DNA of 64,000 nucleotides from Dyella_B jejuensis (GTDB lineage Bacteria; Pseudomonadota; Gammaproteobacteria; Xanthomonadales; Rhodanobacteraceae). Below the pieces are notes generated by a model that was not told where the DNA came from, ran no database searches, and saw only the letters and a program-made list of their open reading frames with translations. The position numbers and the translations under genes are program-made. How positions within the stretch are numbered: position 1 is the first letter of the stretch; each line of letters opens with the position of its first letter. Of the stretch, positions 16,088 to 24,165 are shown piece after piece. The stretch is taken from the NCBI RefSeq assembly GCF_044904675.1, contig NZ_JADIKJ010000017.1, positions 116,247 through 180,246 on the forward strand, given 5' to 3'.

Positions 16088-17130
16088 GCGGTCGATACGC
16101 CCGCCTGCTCGAACGTCGCCATGCCGGCATGCAAGGCACACGCAAGGCGCAGCAGCGGCACCGCGCTGGCCGCGCCGCTGGCCTCGCCCAGCCGCATGCC
16201 GAGGTCGAGCAACGGCTCGGCGTCCAGTGCGCGCAGCAGGCGCGAGTGTCCATGTTCTTTCGAGCGATGCGCAAACAGCAGCCATGCACGCACCTCCGGC
16301 TGGATCGCCACCGCCGCCAACGCGGCCGTGGTGGTAATGAAACCATCGACCAGCACCGGCAACCCCGCTTGCGCGGCGGCGATATAAGCGCCGACCAGTG
16401 CGGCGATCTCGAAGCCTCCCAGGCAGCGCAATGGCTCCAGCGCGCGGGTCGCTTGCGCATGCCGGGCCAGCGCACGTTCGAGCACGGTCACCTTGTGCAG
16501 CACGCCCGCCGGATCAAGTCCGGTGCCGGCGCCAGCAAGGCTCGACGGCGGTTCGTGGAGCAGGATGCTGGCCAGCGCCGCCGCGGAGGTGGTATTGGCG
16601 ATGCCCATTTCCCCGCCGAGGAACAGCTGCGCGTTCGCGGCCTGAGCCAACCGCACGCTTTCGGCGCCCGCAGCAAGCGCGGCTTGCAACTGCGCTTCGG
16701 TCATCGCCGGTTCCACGCAGAAATTCGCGGTCGAAGGCGCGATGATCGCGCGGCGCACGCCTGCGATTTCGCCTGGATCATTCACCGTGCCCAGGTTCAC
16801 CACTTCCAGGCTGGCGCCCAGGCTGCGCGCCAGCACGCTGATCGCCGCGCCGCCGCTGGCGAAGTTGCGTACCATTTCGCCGGTCACCGCCTGCGGGAAT
16901 GCCGAGACGCCTTCATCCGCCACGCCGTGATCGCCGGCGAACACGCTGATCCAGACGCGATCCGCGCTTGGCCGCGGCGTGCGTTGCAACGATGCCAACT
17001 GGATCGCCAGTGTTTCCAGCATGCCGAGCGATCCAGGCGGCTTGGTCAATTGCAACTGATGCGCGCGCGCCGCTTCGGCGAGCGCGGCATCGGGCTGGGC
17101 GCACGGCGCGTTGAGCCAGTCAAAACTCAT
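16084..17130 (-). CDS. cobT: Nicotinate-nucleotide--dimethylbenzimidazole phosphoribosyltransferase CobT
   Basis: CobT makes alpha-ribazole phosphate from nicotinate mononucleotide and 5,6-dimethylbenzimidazole, the lower ligand of cobalamin. The 348-residue product contains LTKPPGSLGMLE, VFAGDHGVADEGVSAFP, GEMGIANTTSAAAL and GGFEIAALVGA, all typical family segments. The C-terminal GMRLGEASGAA includes the conserved catalytic glutamate. ATG at 17130 overlaps the cobU stop (ATGA). Its presence means the cell can build a dimethylbenzimidazole-type lower loop if the base is available. Confidence 0.96.
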   Translation of the reverse strand: MSFDWLNAPCAQPDAALAEAARAHQLQLTKPPGSLGMLETLAIQLASLQRTPRPSADRVWISVFAGDHGVADEGVSAFPQAVTGEMVRNFASGGAAISVLARSLGASLEVVNLGTVNDPGEIAGVRRAIIAPSTANFCVEPAMTEAQLQAALAAGAESVRLAQAANAQLFLGGEMGIANTTSAAALASILLHEPPSSLAGAGTGLDPAGVLHKVTVLERALARHAQATRALEPLRCLGGFEIAALVGAYIAAAQAGLPVLVDGFITTTAALAAVAIQPEVRAWLLFAHRSKEHGHSRLLRALDAEPLLDLGMRLGEASGAASAVPLLRLACALHAGMATFEQAGVSTA

Positions 17131-17648
17131 GCGAGGGTTCCTTTCAAGACAAGCGGCAGGCCCGCGGCGACGAACAGCACACGCTCGCTCGCCGCGGCGA
17201 TAGATTGATGCAAGCGGCCGGCTTCGTCGACGAAGCGCCGGGTCAGCTCGCCCATCGGCACGACGCCGAGGCCGACTTCGTTGCTGACCATCAACGTCTC
17301 GCCGGGCAAGCCATGCAAGGCTTCCAGCAGCGACGCGCGCTGCCGTGGAAAACATGCCGGATCCGCATCGCCGAGCACGTTGCTGAGCCACAACGTGAGG
17401 CAATCGACCAGCAAGCAGCGGTCGGCGCGCGCGTGTTCGCGCAACGCATCCGCAAGCCGTAACGGTTCTTCCACGCAGCGCCATTGCGCGGAGCGCCGCG
17501 CGCGATGATGCGCGATGCGCGCGGCCATTTCCGCATCGCCGGCCTGAGCGGTGGCGATGTACACCCGTTCTTTGCCGCTGACGGCGGCCAGCTGTTCGGC
17601 CAGTGCGCTCTTGCCCGAACGGGCACCGCCGAGGATCAGGGTACGCAT
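17127..17648 (-). CDS. cobU: Adenosylcobinamide kinase / guanylyltransferase CobU
   Basis: CobU phosphorylates adenosylcobinamide and then transfers GMP to it, giving adenosylcobinamide-GDP. The 173-residue product has the P-loop LGGARSGKS at residues 5-13, VYIATAQAGDAEMAARI, and the LLVDCLTLWLSN and SNEVGLGVVP segments of the family. The ATG at 17648 has GGGA eight bases upstream and overlaps the cobQ stop; an in-frame ATG at 17666 is possible. It is within the riboswitch-led operon and probably coupled to its neighbours. Confidence 0.95.
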   Translation of the reverse strand: MRTLILGGARSGKSALAEQLAAVSGKERVYIATAQAGDAEMAARIAHHRARRSAQWRCVEEPLRLADALREHARADRCLLVDCLTLWLSNVLGDADPACFPRQRASLLEALHGLPGETLMVSNEVGLGVVPMGELTRRFVDEAGRLHQSIAAASERVLFVAAGLPLVLKGTLA

Positions 17649-19108
17649 GCGTTCATTCCCAGCCATCGCTCCAATGTGGCGGTATCCAGGTGGGACTGCA
17701 CGGCGTCGGCCAAGCGATCGATGCTGGCTTCGCGCAGCGCGTGCACATCCAATGCTGCAGCGTCACGCAAGCCGGCCCATACCAGCAAGGCGCGCAATGC
17801 CTCGGGGTGGTCGAACAGGCCATGCAGGTAGCTGCCCAGCAGCTGGCCGTCCGCCGAAAGCGCGCCGTCGTGGCGGCCGTCGTCGAGTTGCGCGAATGGG
17901 TGCGCCAAGGCCGGGCCGCGACTGACGCCGCAATGGATTTCATAGCCTTGCACGGCGGCTTCCGCGAAGCCAAGGCGACCTTGCACGCGATGCAGCTGCT
18001 TGCCAGGTTGCAACGTGGTTTCCAGGTCGAGCCAGCCCAGGCCCTCGCTGGAGCCCGGATCGCCCTCGATGCCATGCGGATCATGCACGGCACGGCCAAG
18101 CATCTGCAGGCCGCCGCAGATGCCGATCACCTTGCCGCCATAGCGCAGGTGTCGCGCCAACGCGGCATCCCAACCTTGTGCACGCAGCCACGCCAGATCG
18201 GCGCGCGTGGATTTGGAGCCCGGCAGCACGATCACATCGCACGCCGGCAACGCTTCACCCGGTCCGATCAGTTGCAGATCGACCTGCGGATGCGCGCGCA
18301 GCGCGTCGAAATCAGTATGGTTGCTGATGCGCGGCAAGGCCGGCACCGCCACCCGCACGCGCGCTTGCGGCTTGCTTGCGGGTTCGCGCGGCAAGGCATC
18401 TTCGGCTTCAAGATACAGGCCATGCAGATACGGCAACACGCCGATCACTGGCTTGCCGGTCTCGCGCTCCAGCCAATCCAGCCCCGGCTGCAGCAAGGCG
18501 ATATCACCGCGAAAACGATTGATCACGAAGCCGACGACGCGCGCCCGCTCGCTCGCCGACAGCAACGCCAGCGTACCCACCAGATGCGCGAAAACACCGC
18601 CGCGATCGATATCGGCGATCAGGATCACTGGGCAATCCACCGCTTCGGCGTAACCCATGTTGGCGATATCGCGATCGCGCAGGTTGATCTCCGCCGGACT
18701 GCCGGCGCCCTCCACGACGATCGCCTCGTAGTTCGCCGCCAGCCGCTGGTGCGAAGCCATCACTGCGTCGAAGGCAAGGCGCTTGTAATCGTGATAATCG
18801 CGCGCACCCATGTTCGCCACGGCATGGCCGTGCACGATCACCTGTGCGCCGGTATCGCTATTAGGCTTCAGCAGCACGGGATTGAAATCGACCTGCGGCG
18901 CCAGTCCGCACGCCTGCGCCTGCACAGCTTGCGCGCGGCCGATCTCGCCGCCGTCCACGGTCACCGCCGAATTCAAGGCCATGTTCTGTGGCTTGAACGG
19001 CGCAACGCGCAGGCCGCGCCGGTGCGCCCAGCGGCACAGCGCCGTCACCAGGGCGCTCTTGCCGGCATCGGAGGTGCAGCCTTGCACCATCAGCACGCGC
19101 GCGGTCAT
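17636..19108 (-). CDS. cobQ: Cobyric acid synthase CobQ
   Basis: CobQ amidates adenosylcobyrinic acid a,c-diamide at four side chains using glutamine and ATP. The 490-residue product has an N-terminal P-loop-like segment (QGCTSDAGKSAL), the FKPQNMALNSAV region, and a C-terminal type-3 glutamine amidotransferase domain with the Cys elbow VIGICGGLQMLG and the late histidine in QLLGSYLHGLFDHP. The ATG at 19108 overlaps the cobD stop (ATGA). It belongs to the operon with cobB, the first amidation enzyme. Confidence 0.96.
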   Translation of the reverse strand: MTARVLMVQGCTSDAGKSALVTALCRWAHRRGLRVAPFKPQNMALNSAVTVDGGEIGRAQAVQAQACGLAPQVDFNPVLLKPNSDTGAQVIVHGHAVANMGARDYHDYKRLAFDAVMASHQRLAANYEAIVVEGAGSPAEINLRDRDIANMGYAEAVDCPVILIADIDRGGVFAHLVGTLALLSASERARVVGFVINRFRGDIALLQPGLDWLERETGKPVIGVLPYLHGLYLEAEDALPREPASKPQARVRVAVPALPRISNHTDFDALRAHPQVDLQLIGPGEALPACDVIVLPGSKSTRADLAWLRAQGWDAALARHLRYGGKVIGICGGLQMLGRAVHDPHGIEGDPGSSEGLGWLDLETTLQPGKQLHRVQGRLGFAEAAVQGYEIHCGVSRGPALAHPFAQLDDGRHDGALSADGQLLGSYLHGLFDHPEALRALLVWAGLRDAAALDVHALREASIDRLADAVQSHLDTATLERWLGMNACVP

Positions 19109-20088
19109 GGCGCTATCTCGGCCAAGGCCCGCGCCAGGCGTTCGGCAGCCGCGCCATCCGGCGGCAGACCGAAGCGCAGGCTGGCCGGGGTTTCGAACAG
19201 GCGGGTGAGAATGCCGCGCCGTGCGAGGGCACGATGCAGCGCTGAAGCATCGTCACGACGGCACCATTGAAACAAGTCGCAGCCCGCGGCAGGAGCGAGG
19301 CCATGGCGAGCAAGCAAGTCAGCGAGCCGGCGACTGGCATCGGCCAGGCGCGTGCGCGCCTGGGCCTGCCATGCGTGGTCGGCCAGCGCACGCCCTAATA
19401 CGTAGCGCGCCGGTCCGCTCACCGTCCAAGGGCCAAGCTGCTCGCGCAAGGCGTCGAGCAAGGCGGGCGCCGCGCAGACAAATCCGGCGCGAGCGCCGGC
19501 CAGGCCGAAGAACTTGCCGACCGAACGCAGTACCACCAATCCATCGCGATCCGTATGGGCGCAAAGACTGTGCTGCGGCGTCGTGTCCATGAATGCCTCG
19601 TCGATCACCAGCCATCCGCCGCGCATGGCGAGCGCGGCGTGCACGCGCAACAGCGTCTGCGGATCGAAACGCTCCGCGCCGGGATTGTTCGGATGGATCA
19701 ATACCACGACATCCCACTGCTGCGGATCGGCCAATAGCGCCTCGGCGGCGAGACACGACACGTTATGTCCCGCGCGTTGCCACGCTTGCGCATGCTCGGC
19801 GTAACCAGGCGCGATCACGCCGACCCGCGATGCCGGCCGCAACCGTGGCAAGGCCTGGATAGCCGCCTGCGAACCCGCCACCGGCAATACGTGCGGTGCG
19901 TGGTAGTAAGCGCACGCCACCTCGAGCAGGCCATCGTCATCTTGCGGGAGGCGCTGCCATGCGGATGGCGGTATCGCCGGCACCGGCCAGCCGAACGGGC
20001 TGATGCCGGTAGAAAGATCCAGCCATTGCTCGGCGGGAATGCCGTATTCGCGCACCGCGCGCTGCAAGCGACCGCCATGCTCAAGCAT
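19105..20088 (-). CDS. cobD: Threonine-phosphate decarboxylase CobD (PLP enzyme)
   Basis: CobD makes (R)-1-amino-2-propanol phosphate from threonine phosphate, the linker of the nucleotide loop. The 327-residue product is a class I/II aminotransferase-type protein with LDLSTGISPFGWP near the N-terminus, HPNNPG, the WLVIDEAFMD aspartate segment, and the PLP lysine in RSVGKFFGLAGARAG. The ATG at 20088 overlaps the cbiB stop by 8 bases. Naming note: in Pseudomonas nomenclature this enzyme is CobC, which should not be confused with the phosphatase at 15.5 kb. Confidence 0.93.
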   Translation of the reverse strand: MLEHGGRLQRAVREYGIPAEQWLDLSTGISPFGWPVPAIPPSAWQRLPQDDDGLLEVACAYYHAPHVLPVAGSQAAIQALPRLRPASRVGVIAPGYAEHAQAWQRAGHNVSCLAAEALLADPQQWDVVVLIHPNNPGAERFDPQTLLRVHAALAMRGGWLVIDEAFMDTTPQHSLCAHTDRDGLVVLRSVGKFFGLAGARAGFVCAAPALLDALREQLGPWTVSGPARYVLGRALADHAWQAQARTRLADASRRLADLLARHGLAPAAGCDLFQWCRRDDASALHRALARRGILTRLFETPASLRFGLPPDGAAAERLARALAEIAP

Positions 20089-21001
20089 GCATGCCTCCGC
20101 GCAGGACAAAGCCGAGCAGTAACGCAACGATCAGCCAGATCAGCACGCCACGGCGCAGCAATCGCAGTGCGCACCGGATGGAATGCGCATCCGGCGCGTC
20201 ACCTTCGCCCAGTTGCGGCCGCTCTTCCCACACGCCGTGATAAGGCGCCGCGCCACCGAGGCGCACGCCCAGCGCACCCGCGCCCGCCGCCATCACCGGG
20301 CCGGCATTGGGGCTGTCCCACTGCGGCGCCTGCGTGCGCCAGCAGCGAAGCGCTGCCTCGACATGTCCGCAGCATGCATACGTGCACGCGGTAAGCCGTG
20401 CCGGCAGGAAGTTCAGCACATCATCGATGCGCGCGGCAGCCCAGCCGAACTGTGCGTAGCGCGGCGTGCGATAGCCCCACATGGCATCGAGCGTATTGGC
20501 CAGCCGGTAAAGCAGCACGCCTGGCGCACCCAGCAAGGCGAACCAGAACAGTGCGCCGAACACGGCGTCGTTGCCGTTCTCCAGCACCGATTCGGTCGCG
20601 GCGGCGGCGACTTGCGAAGCGTTCAACACAGCAGTGTCGCGGCTTACCATGCGTCCCACCGCACGGCGTGCCGCAGCAAGATCGTCCATTACCAAGGCAT
20701 CGGCGACCGGACGCGCATGTTCGTGCAGGCTGCGCCATCCCAATGCCGCATAGAGCACCAGCACGGCCAGGCACCACGAAATCCACGCCGGCACGCATCG
20801 CTGCAGGCCGCCGAGCAATAACACTGGCGGCACTACCGACAATGTCCAGGCCAGTACGCCCGACGCCCGACGGTTCGCGTAGCCATGTTTTTCGATCCAC
20901 TGCGCGAGACGACCGAAGCCGACCAGCGGATGCGCGCGGCGCGGCTCGCCCAGCCATGCATCGAGCAACACCGCCGCCAGCATCGCGCAGACCGTGTTCA
21001 T
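20081..21001 (-). CDS. cbiB: Adenosylcobinamide-phosphate synthase CbiB
   Basis: CbiB joins adenosylcobyric acid to the aminopropanol linker at the inner membrane. The 306-residue product has several membrane helices and the family segments LDAWLGEPRRAHPLVGFGRL near the N-terminus, SRDTAVLNASQVAAAATES and LYRLANTLDAMWGYR. The ATG at 21001 overlaps the cobB stop (ATGA). It is called CobD in Pseudomonas nomenclature. Membership in the riboswitch-led operon fits its role. Confidence 0.95.
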   Translation of the reverse strand: MNTVCAMLAAVLLDAWLGEPRRAHPLVGFGRLAQWIEKHGYANRRASGVLAWTLSVVPPVLLLGGLQRCVPAWISWCLAVLVLYAALGWRSLHEHARPVADALVMDDLAAARRAVGRMVSRDTAVLNASQVAAAATESVLENGNDAVFGALFWFALLGAPGVLLYRLANTLDAMWGYRTPRYAQFGWAAARIDDVLNFLPARLTACTYACCGHVEAALRCWRTQAPQWDSPNAGPVMAAGAGALGVRLGGAAPYHGVWEERPQLGEGDAPDAHSIRCALRLLRRGVLIWLIVALLLGFVLRGGMHA

Positions 21002-22299
21002 GGCAGGAACAAGCGCAATGCCGCGCGTGGATGGGAAGGAAAATAGAAGTGCACGAAGCTGGCGGTGAGCCGGCGATCGCGATATACCGCTTCCGCGCTG
21101 GGACCATTATTTGGATTGGACGCATGCGCAAGCGCCGGCGCATCGATCCAGGCGCGCGCATAGTGGAAAGTATGGCCGCGCAGGGTGCCTTCCGGCAGCG
21201 CCACGCTTTGCAGGCCCAGCGCCGTGAGCCGTGATTGCAACGCGGCGCGACCTGGCAGCAGGCCGGCCATCGGTGCCTCGCGGCCCGCACGGTCGGCCAG
21301 CGAATCCAGCAAGCACAGCAGGCCACCGCATTCGGCCAGCATCGGCTTGCCGGCATCGCGATGCGCGCGCAGCGCGTCATGCAACATTTTTTGCTGCGAC
21401 AGGGCGTCCAGATGCAGTTCCGGATACCCGCCCGGCAGCCATACCGCATCGCATGCCGGCAATGCATCACCAGCCAGTGGCGAAAAGAAGCACAGCTCGG
21501 CGCCGGCTTCGCGCAGCAGCTCGAGGTTGGCTGGATAAAGAAAGCAGAACGCATCATCGCGCGCCACCGCGATGCGCTGTCCGCGCAACAACGCCGGCAC
21601 CGGCGTGTTCACTGGCGCCTGGAACGTGACCGCCGGCGGCAACGCTGCCGTGGCGTGCTGCGCCCACGCATCAGCCAGGGCATCGAGGCGTGCATCGATA
21701 TCGTCCACTTCCGCGGCGGCAGTCAGGCCGAGGTGCCGCTCGGGCAAGGCCAGCGCCTCCGCGCGCGGCAGCGCACCCAGCCACGGCAGCGATGCGGGCA
21801 GGCTCTCTTGCAACAATTGCGCGTGATAGGCGCTGCCGATGCGGTTCGCCGCCACGCCATGCATCGGCAAGCCTTCGCGGTACGCCGCCAGTCCGCACGC
21901 AAGCGCACCAAACGTCTGCGCCATCGCGGAGCCGTCGATCACCGCCATCACCGGCAGGCCCAGCTGCTGCGCCAGATCGGCGCTGGAGGGCGAGCCGTCG
22001 AACAGACCCATGACGCCCTCGACCAAAATCAGGTCGGCAGCGCCGGCAGCAGCGAACAGGCGCGAACGTACATCCGCTTCGCCGCACATCCACAGGTCGA
22101 GTTGATAGGCAGGCGTACCTGCGGCGCGTTCGAGCACCATCGGATCGAGGAAATCCGGCCCGGTCTTGAACACGCGCACGCGCCGGCCCTGGCGCGTGTG
22201 CCAGCGTGCCAGCGCGGCTGTCACCGAGGTTTTGCCCTGCCCCGATGCCGGCGCGGAAACCAGCCATGCCGGGCAGTGCCGAGTGGCGGATTGCGTCAT
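20998..22299 (-). CDS. cobB: Cobyrinate a,c-diamide synthase CobB (CbiA type)
   Basis: The enzyme amidates the a and c side chains of cobyrinic (or hydrogenobyrinic) acid with glutamine and ATP. The 433-residue product has a P-loop-like ASGQGKTSVTAAL segment, FKTGPDFLDPMVL, VEGVMGLFDG, and a C-terminal glutamine amidotransferase with WLPGGYPELH and the Cys elbow MLAECGGLLCLLD. The ATG at 22299 starts at the domain; 52 bases separate it from cobO. No corrin-ring genes are in the window, so its substrate is presumably imported or made by genes elsewhere. Confidence 0.94.
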   Translation of the reverse strand: MTQSATRHCPAWLVSAPASGQGKTSVTAALARWHTRQGRRVRVFKTGPDFLDPMVLERAAGTPAYQLDLWMCGEADVRSRLFAAAGAADLILVEGVMGLFDGSPSSADLAQQLGLPVMAVIDGSAMAQTFGALACGLAAYREGLPMHGVAANRIGSAYHAQLLQESLPASLPWLGALPRAEALALPERHLGLTAAAEVDDIDARLDALADAWAQHATAALPPAVTFQAPVNTPVPALLRGQRIAVARDDAFCFLYPANLELLREAGAELCFFSPLAGDALPACDAVWLPGGYPELHLDALSQQKMLHDALRAHRDAGKPMLAECGGLLCLLDSLADRAGREAPMAGLLPGRAALQSRLTALGLQSVALPEGTLRGHTFHYARAWIDAPALAHASNPNNGPSAEAVYRDRRLTASFVHFYFPSHPRAALRLFLP

Positions 22300-22351
22300 G
22301 CGACCGGCACCCGTGCCGCGCACGGACGAAGGCATCCTTGAGCGGTGGCGA

Positions 22352-22981
22352 TCACAGCTCCACGCCCTTTTGCGCCATGATGCCGGCATCGAACGCATGC
22401 TTGACCATGCGCATCTCGGTCACGGTATCGGCCACGGCGATGAGTCCATCCGGCGCGCCACGGCCGGTGATCACCACATGCTGGCGCGGCGGGCGCGCTG
22501 CCACGGCCGCCAGCACGTGCTCCAGCTGCACGTATTGCTTGACCAGCGCGATGTTGAGTTCGTCCAGCAATACGAAGTCGTAGGCCGGATCGGCCAGCAT
22601 GCCGGCGGCGATGGTCCAGGCTGCCTGCGCGGCGGCAATGTCGCGTGCCTTGTCCTGGGTTTCCCAGGTGAAGCCCTCGCCCATCACGCGATAATCGAGC
22701 TGGTCGCCGGCGAGGCGGCGAAAGAAGGCTTCTTCACCGGTGGAGAAAGTGCCCTTGATGAACTGCACCACGCCGCATTTGAAGCCGTGCCCGAGCGAGC
22801 GCGCCAGCATGCCGAAGCCGGACGAACTCTTGCCCTTGCCATTGCCGGTATTTACTACCAGCACGCCGCGATCGATGGTGGCGCGGGCGATCTTGCGATC
22901 CACCAATTCCTTCTTGCGTTGCATGCGCTCGCGATGGCGCTGCTCCGGTGTCATCCCGGCGCGTGGCGGTTGCTCGCTCAT
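22352..22981 (-). CDS. cobO: Cob(I)yrinic acid a,c-diamide adenosyltransferase CobO (BtuR)
   Basis: CobO/BtuR transfers the adenosyl group of ATP to cobalt of corrinoids, a step needed for both salvage and synthesis. The 209-residue product has an Arg/Lys-rich N-terminal helix, the P-loop VNTGNGKGKSSSGFG, FIKGTFSTGEE and FVLLDELNIAL, the family hallmarks. The ATG at 22981 overlaps the stop of the upstream membrane protein (ATGA). It is the second gene after the riboswitch. Confidence 0.96.
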   Translation of the reverse strand: MSEQPPRAGMTPEQRHRERMQRKKELVDRKIARATIDRGVLVVNTGNGKGKSSSGFGMLARSLGHGFKCGVVQFIKGTFSTGEEAFFRRLAGDQLDYRVMGEGFTWETQDKARDIAAAQAAWTIAAGMLADPAYDFVLLDELNIALVKQYVQLEHVLAAVAARPPRQHVVITGRGAPDGLIAVADTVTEMRMVKHAFDAGIMAQKGVEL

Positions 22982-23556
22982 GCGCGCGCCCCCGGCGCGG
23001 CCACGCGCGCGCTCAGCCGCTGCAACAAGCCCTGCACCAGCAACGCCACCGCCACGTAAGTCAGCGTCGTGCGCACAAACAAGGGTCCCCATTGCCACAG
23101 GCGCTGCACATACTCGGCCATATGCGGGTGCGCGTAGCGGCCACCCAGCCAATAAAACGAGCCATTGGAAATGGCGAACGACAACACCGCGCTGAGCACG
23201 GCAACTCCGAAAGCACCCAGCAGCGACGGCACGGTGGCGCACAACCGATCGGCATAAAGCCGGCCGCCATACCAGAGTGCGGCATAAGCCAGCGGCAGGA
23301 AGGCATAGGCGGCTGTCACACAGAAATCGCTGATGCCTGCGTAATGGATCGATACTTCGTCGAGCAGCACGGCCAGCAGTACAAAACATACGAAGGCCAG
23401 ATGCCGGCGCAGATACAGGCCGCCCAGGAAGAACACCGCCATCGAGGCATCCGGCAAATGCAACGCATCGCCGAAATGCTTGAAGCGCGTGGTGACCATC
23501 AACAGCGCCAACATCGCGCACAGCCACGCAAAGGTGGTCCGGGACAAGGGTTTCAT
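22978..23556 (-). CDS. btuM: BtuM-like membrane protein, candidate vitamin B12 transporter
   Basis: The 192-residue product is an integral membrane protein with about six helices. It is the first gene behind the cobalamin riboswitch and is coupled to cobO by an ATGA overlap. Its landmarks are HFGDALHLPDASMAVFFLGG and GISDFCVTAAYAFLPLAYAA. From memory, these resemble proteins annotated as cobalamin transporters and the solitary ECF S-component BtuM, in which a single cysteine (Cys80 in the Thiobacillus protein) binds cobalt; here the ISDFC cysteine is residue 79. The ATG at 23556 has GAGGAG about 10 bases upstream. Function is inferred from context and this resemblance; no ECF ATPase genes are visible. 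Confidence 0.68.
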   Translation of the reverse strand: MKPLSRTTFAWLCAMLALLMVTTRFKHFGDALHLPDASMAVFFLGGLYLRRHLAFVCFVLLAVLLDEVSIHYAGISDFCVTAAYAFLPLAYAALWYGGRLYADRLCATVPSLLGAFGVAVLSAVLSFAISNGSFYWLGGRYAHPHMAEYVQRLWQWGPLFVRTTLTYVAVALLVQGLLQRLSARVAAPGARA

Positions 23557-23663
23557 CGCTTCAATACTCCTCACGCGCCACTTGCGCATTGCTGCATGGA
23601 CAGTGAGAAGGCACGGCTGCGAACGCAGCGGTTCCTAAACGGGCCCTCCGCCTGTCCGGTGAT

Positions 23664-23860
23664 GCCTTGAGGCCGGTCTCCGGGCTCGCGAGCGAAGGAA
23701 GAACCTTCCGATCCACGCCTTCCCATGCACGCTGCACAGTGGCTATCAGCGGATCGCGTTGCTCGCCTACCGTTGCGGGGGCAGCTCCGGACTGGCCGTG
23801 ACGCGGCGTCACCGGATTCCCGTTTCAACCATCGACTGCCTGCCGATGGTCACCTCAGGC
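23664..23860 (-). promoter_or_regulatory. Cobalamin riboswitch (AdoCbl aptamer)
   Basis: Read on the minus strand, all core elements are present in order: a closing stem GCCTGAGG (23853-23860) paired with CCTCAAGGC (23664-23672), GTTGAAACGGGAATCCGGTG, the B12 box GCTGCCCCCGCAACGGTA, CCACTG, and GCCCGGAGACCGGCC. The first gene, the btuM-like one, starts 108 bases downstream. A small hairpin GCTGCG/CGCAGC at 23616-23629 and the following sequence probably form part of the expression platform. Binding of adenosylcobalamin is expected to switch the whole operon off. Confidence 0.96.
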
Positions 23861-24124
23861 CGAAGCATCTTAGTGCCTGCCCAGCACCGCGCCTAGCAGC
23901 ACGCCGGATGTTTCTACACAACCTTTCTACGTGCGTATAACGATGCTCGAGACGCGCGCGAGGGAAGCGTATTCTCATGTCCAGCGTCTTTGCCGGTTGC
24001 CGAGAGAGGGCCGCGCCGGTCCGAACGGGGCGGCTAACCGGATGTTCGATATGGATATTCCCATCTGGACTTTTAGGCGCCCAATCGTCGATTTGATGCC
24101 GGGCACCGCTGTCACTAATCTGAA
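23861..24124. other. divergent intergenic region, no gene seen
   Basis: These bases separate the riboswitch leader (minus) from the TonB receptor (plus) and must hold both promoters. A TAAGAT-like box lies just upstream of the riboswitch on the minus strand, but no good -35 partner is apparent. No ORF with a ribosome binding site was found. Confidence 0.4.
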
Positions 24125-24143
24125 ATTGCTGCTTCGCAGCAAT
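24125..24143 (+). promoter_or_regulatory. perfect hairpin in the leader of the TonB receptor gene
   Basis: ATTGCTGC and GCAGCAAT form a perfect 8-bp stem with a 3-base TTC loop. It ends 22 bases before the receptor ATG and just upstream of its AGGGGA ribosome binding site. It may be a mRNA stabiliser, an attenuating structure or an operator; its T-tract is missing, so it is not a typical terminator. Confidence 0.45.
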
Positions 24144-24165
24144 GACATGCCAGGGGATTTCGCTA

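Noticed and set aside
17603..19270. 555-codon plus-strand frame opposite cobQ
   Set aside because: Antisense to an intact cobQ with all catalytic motifs; composition His/Gln/Arg-rich as in shadow frames.
23557..24165. tRNA or small RNA other than the riboswitch
   Set aside because: No cloverleaf or known RNA motif was found outside the aptamer.
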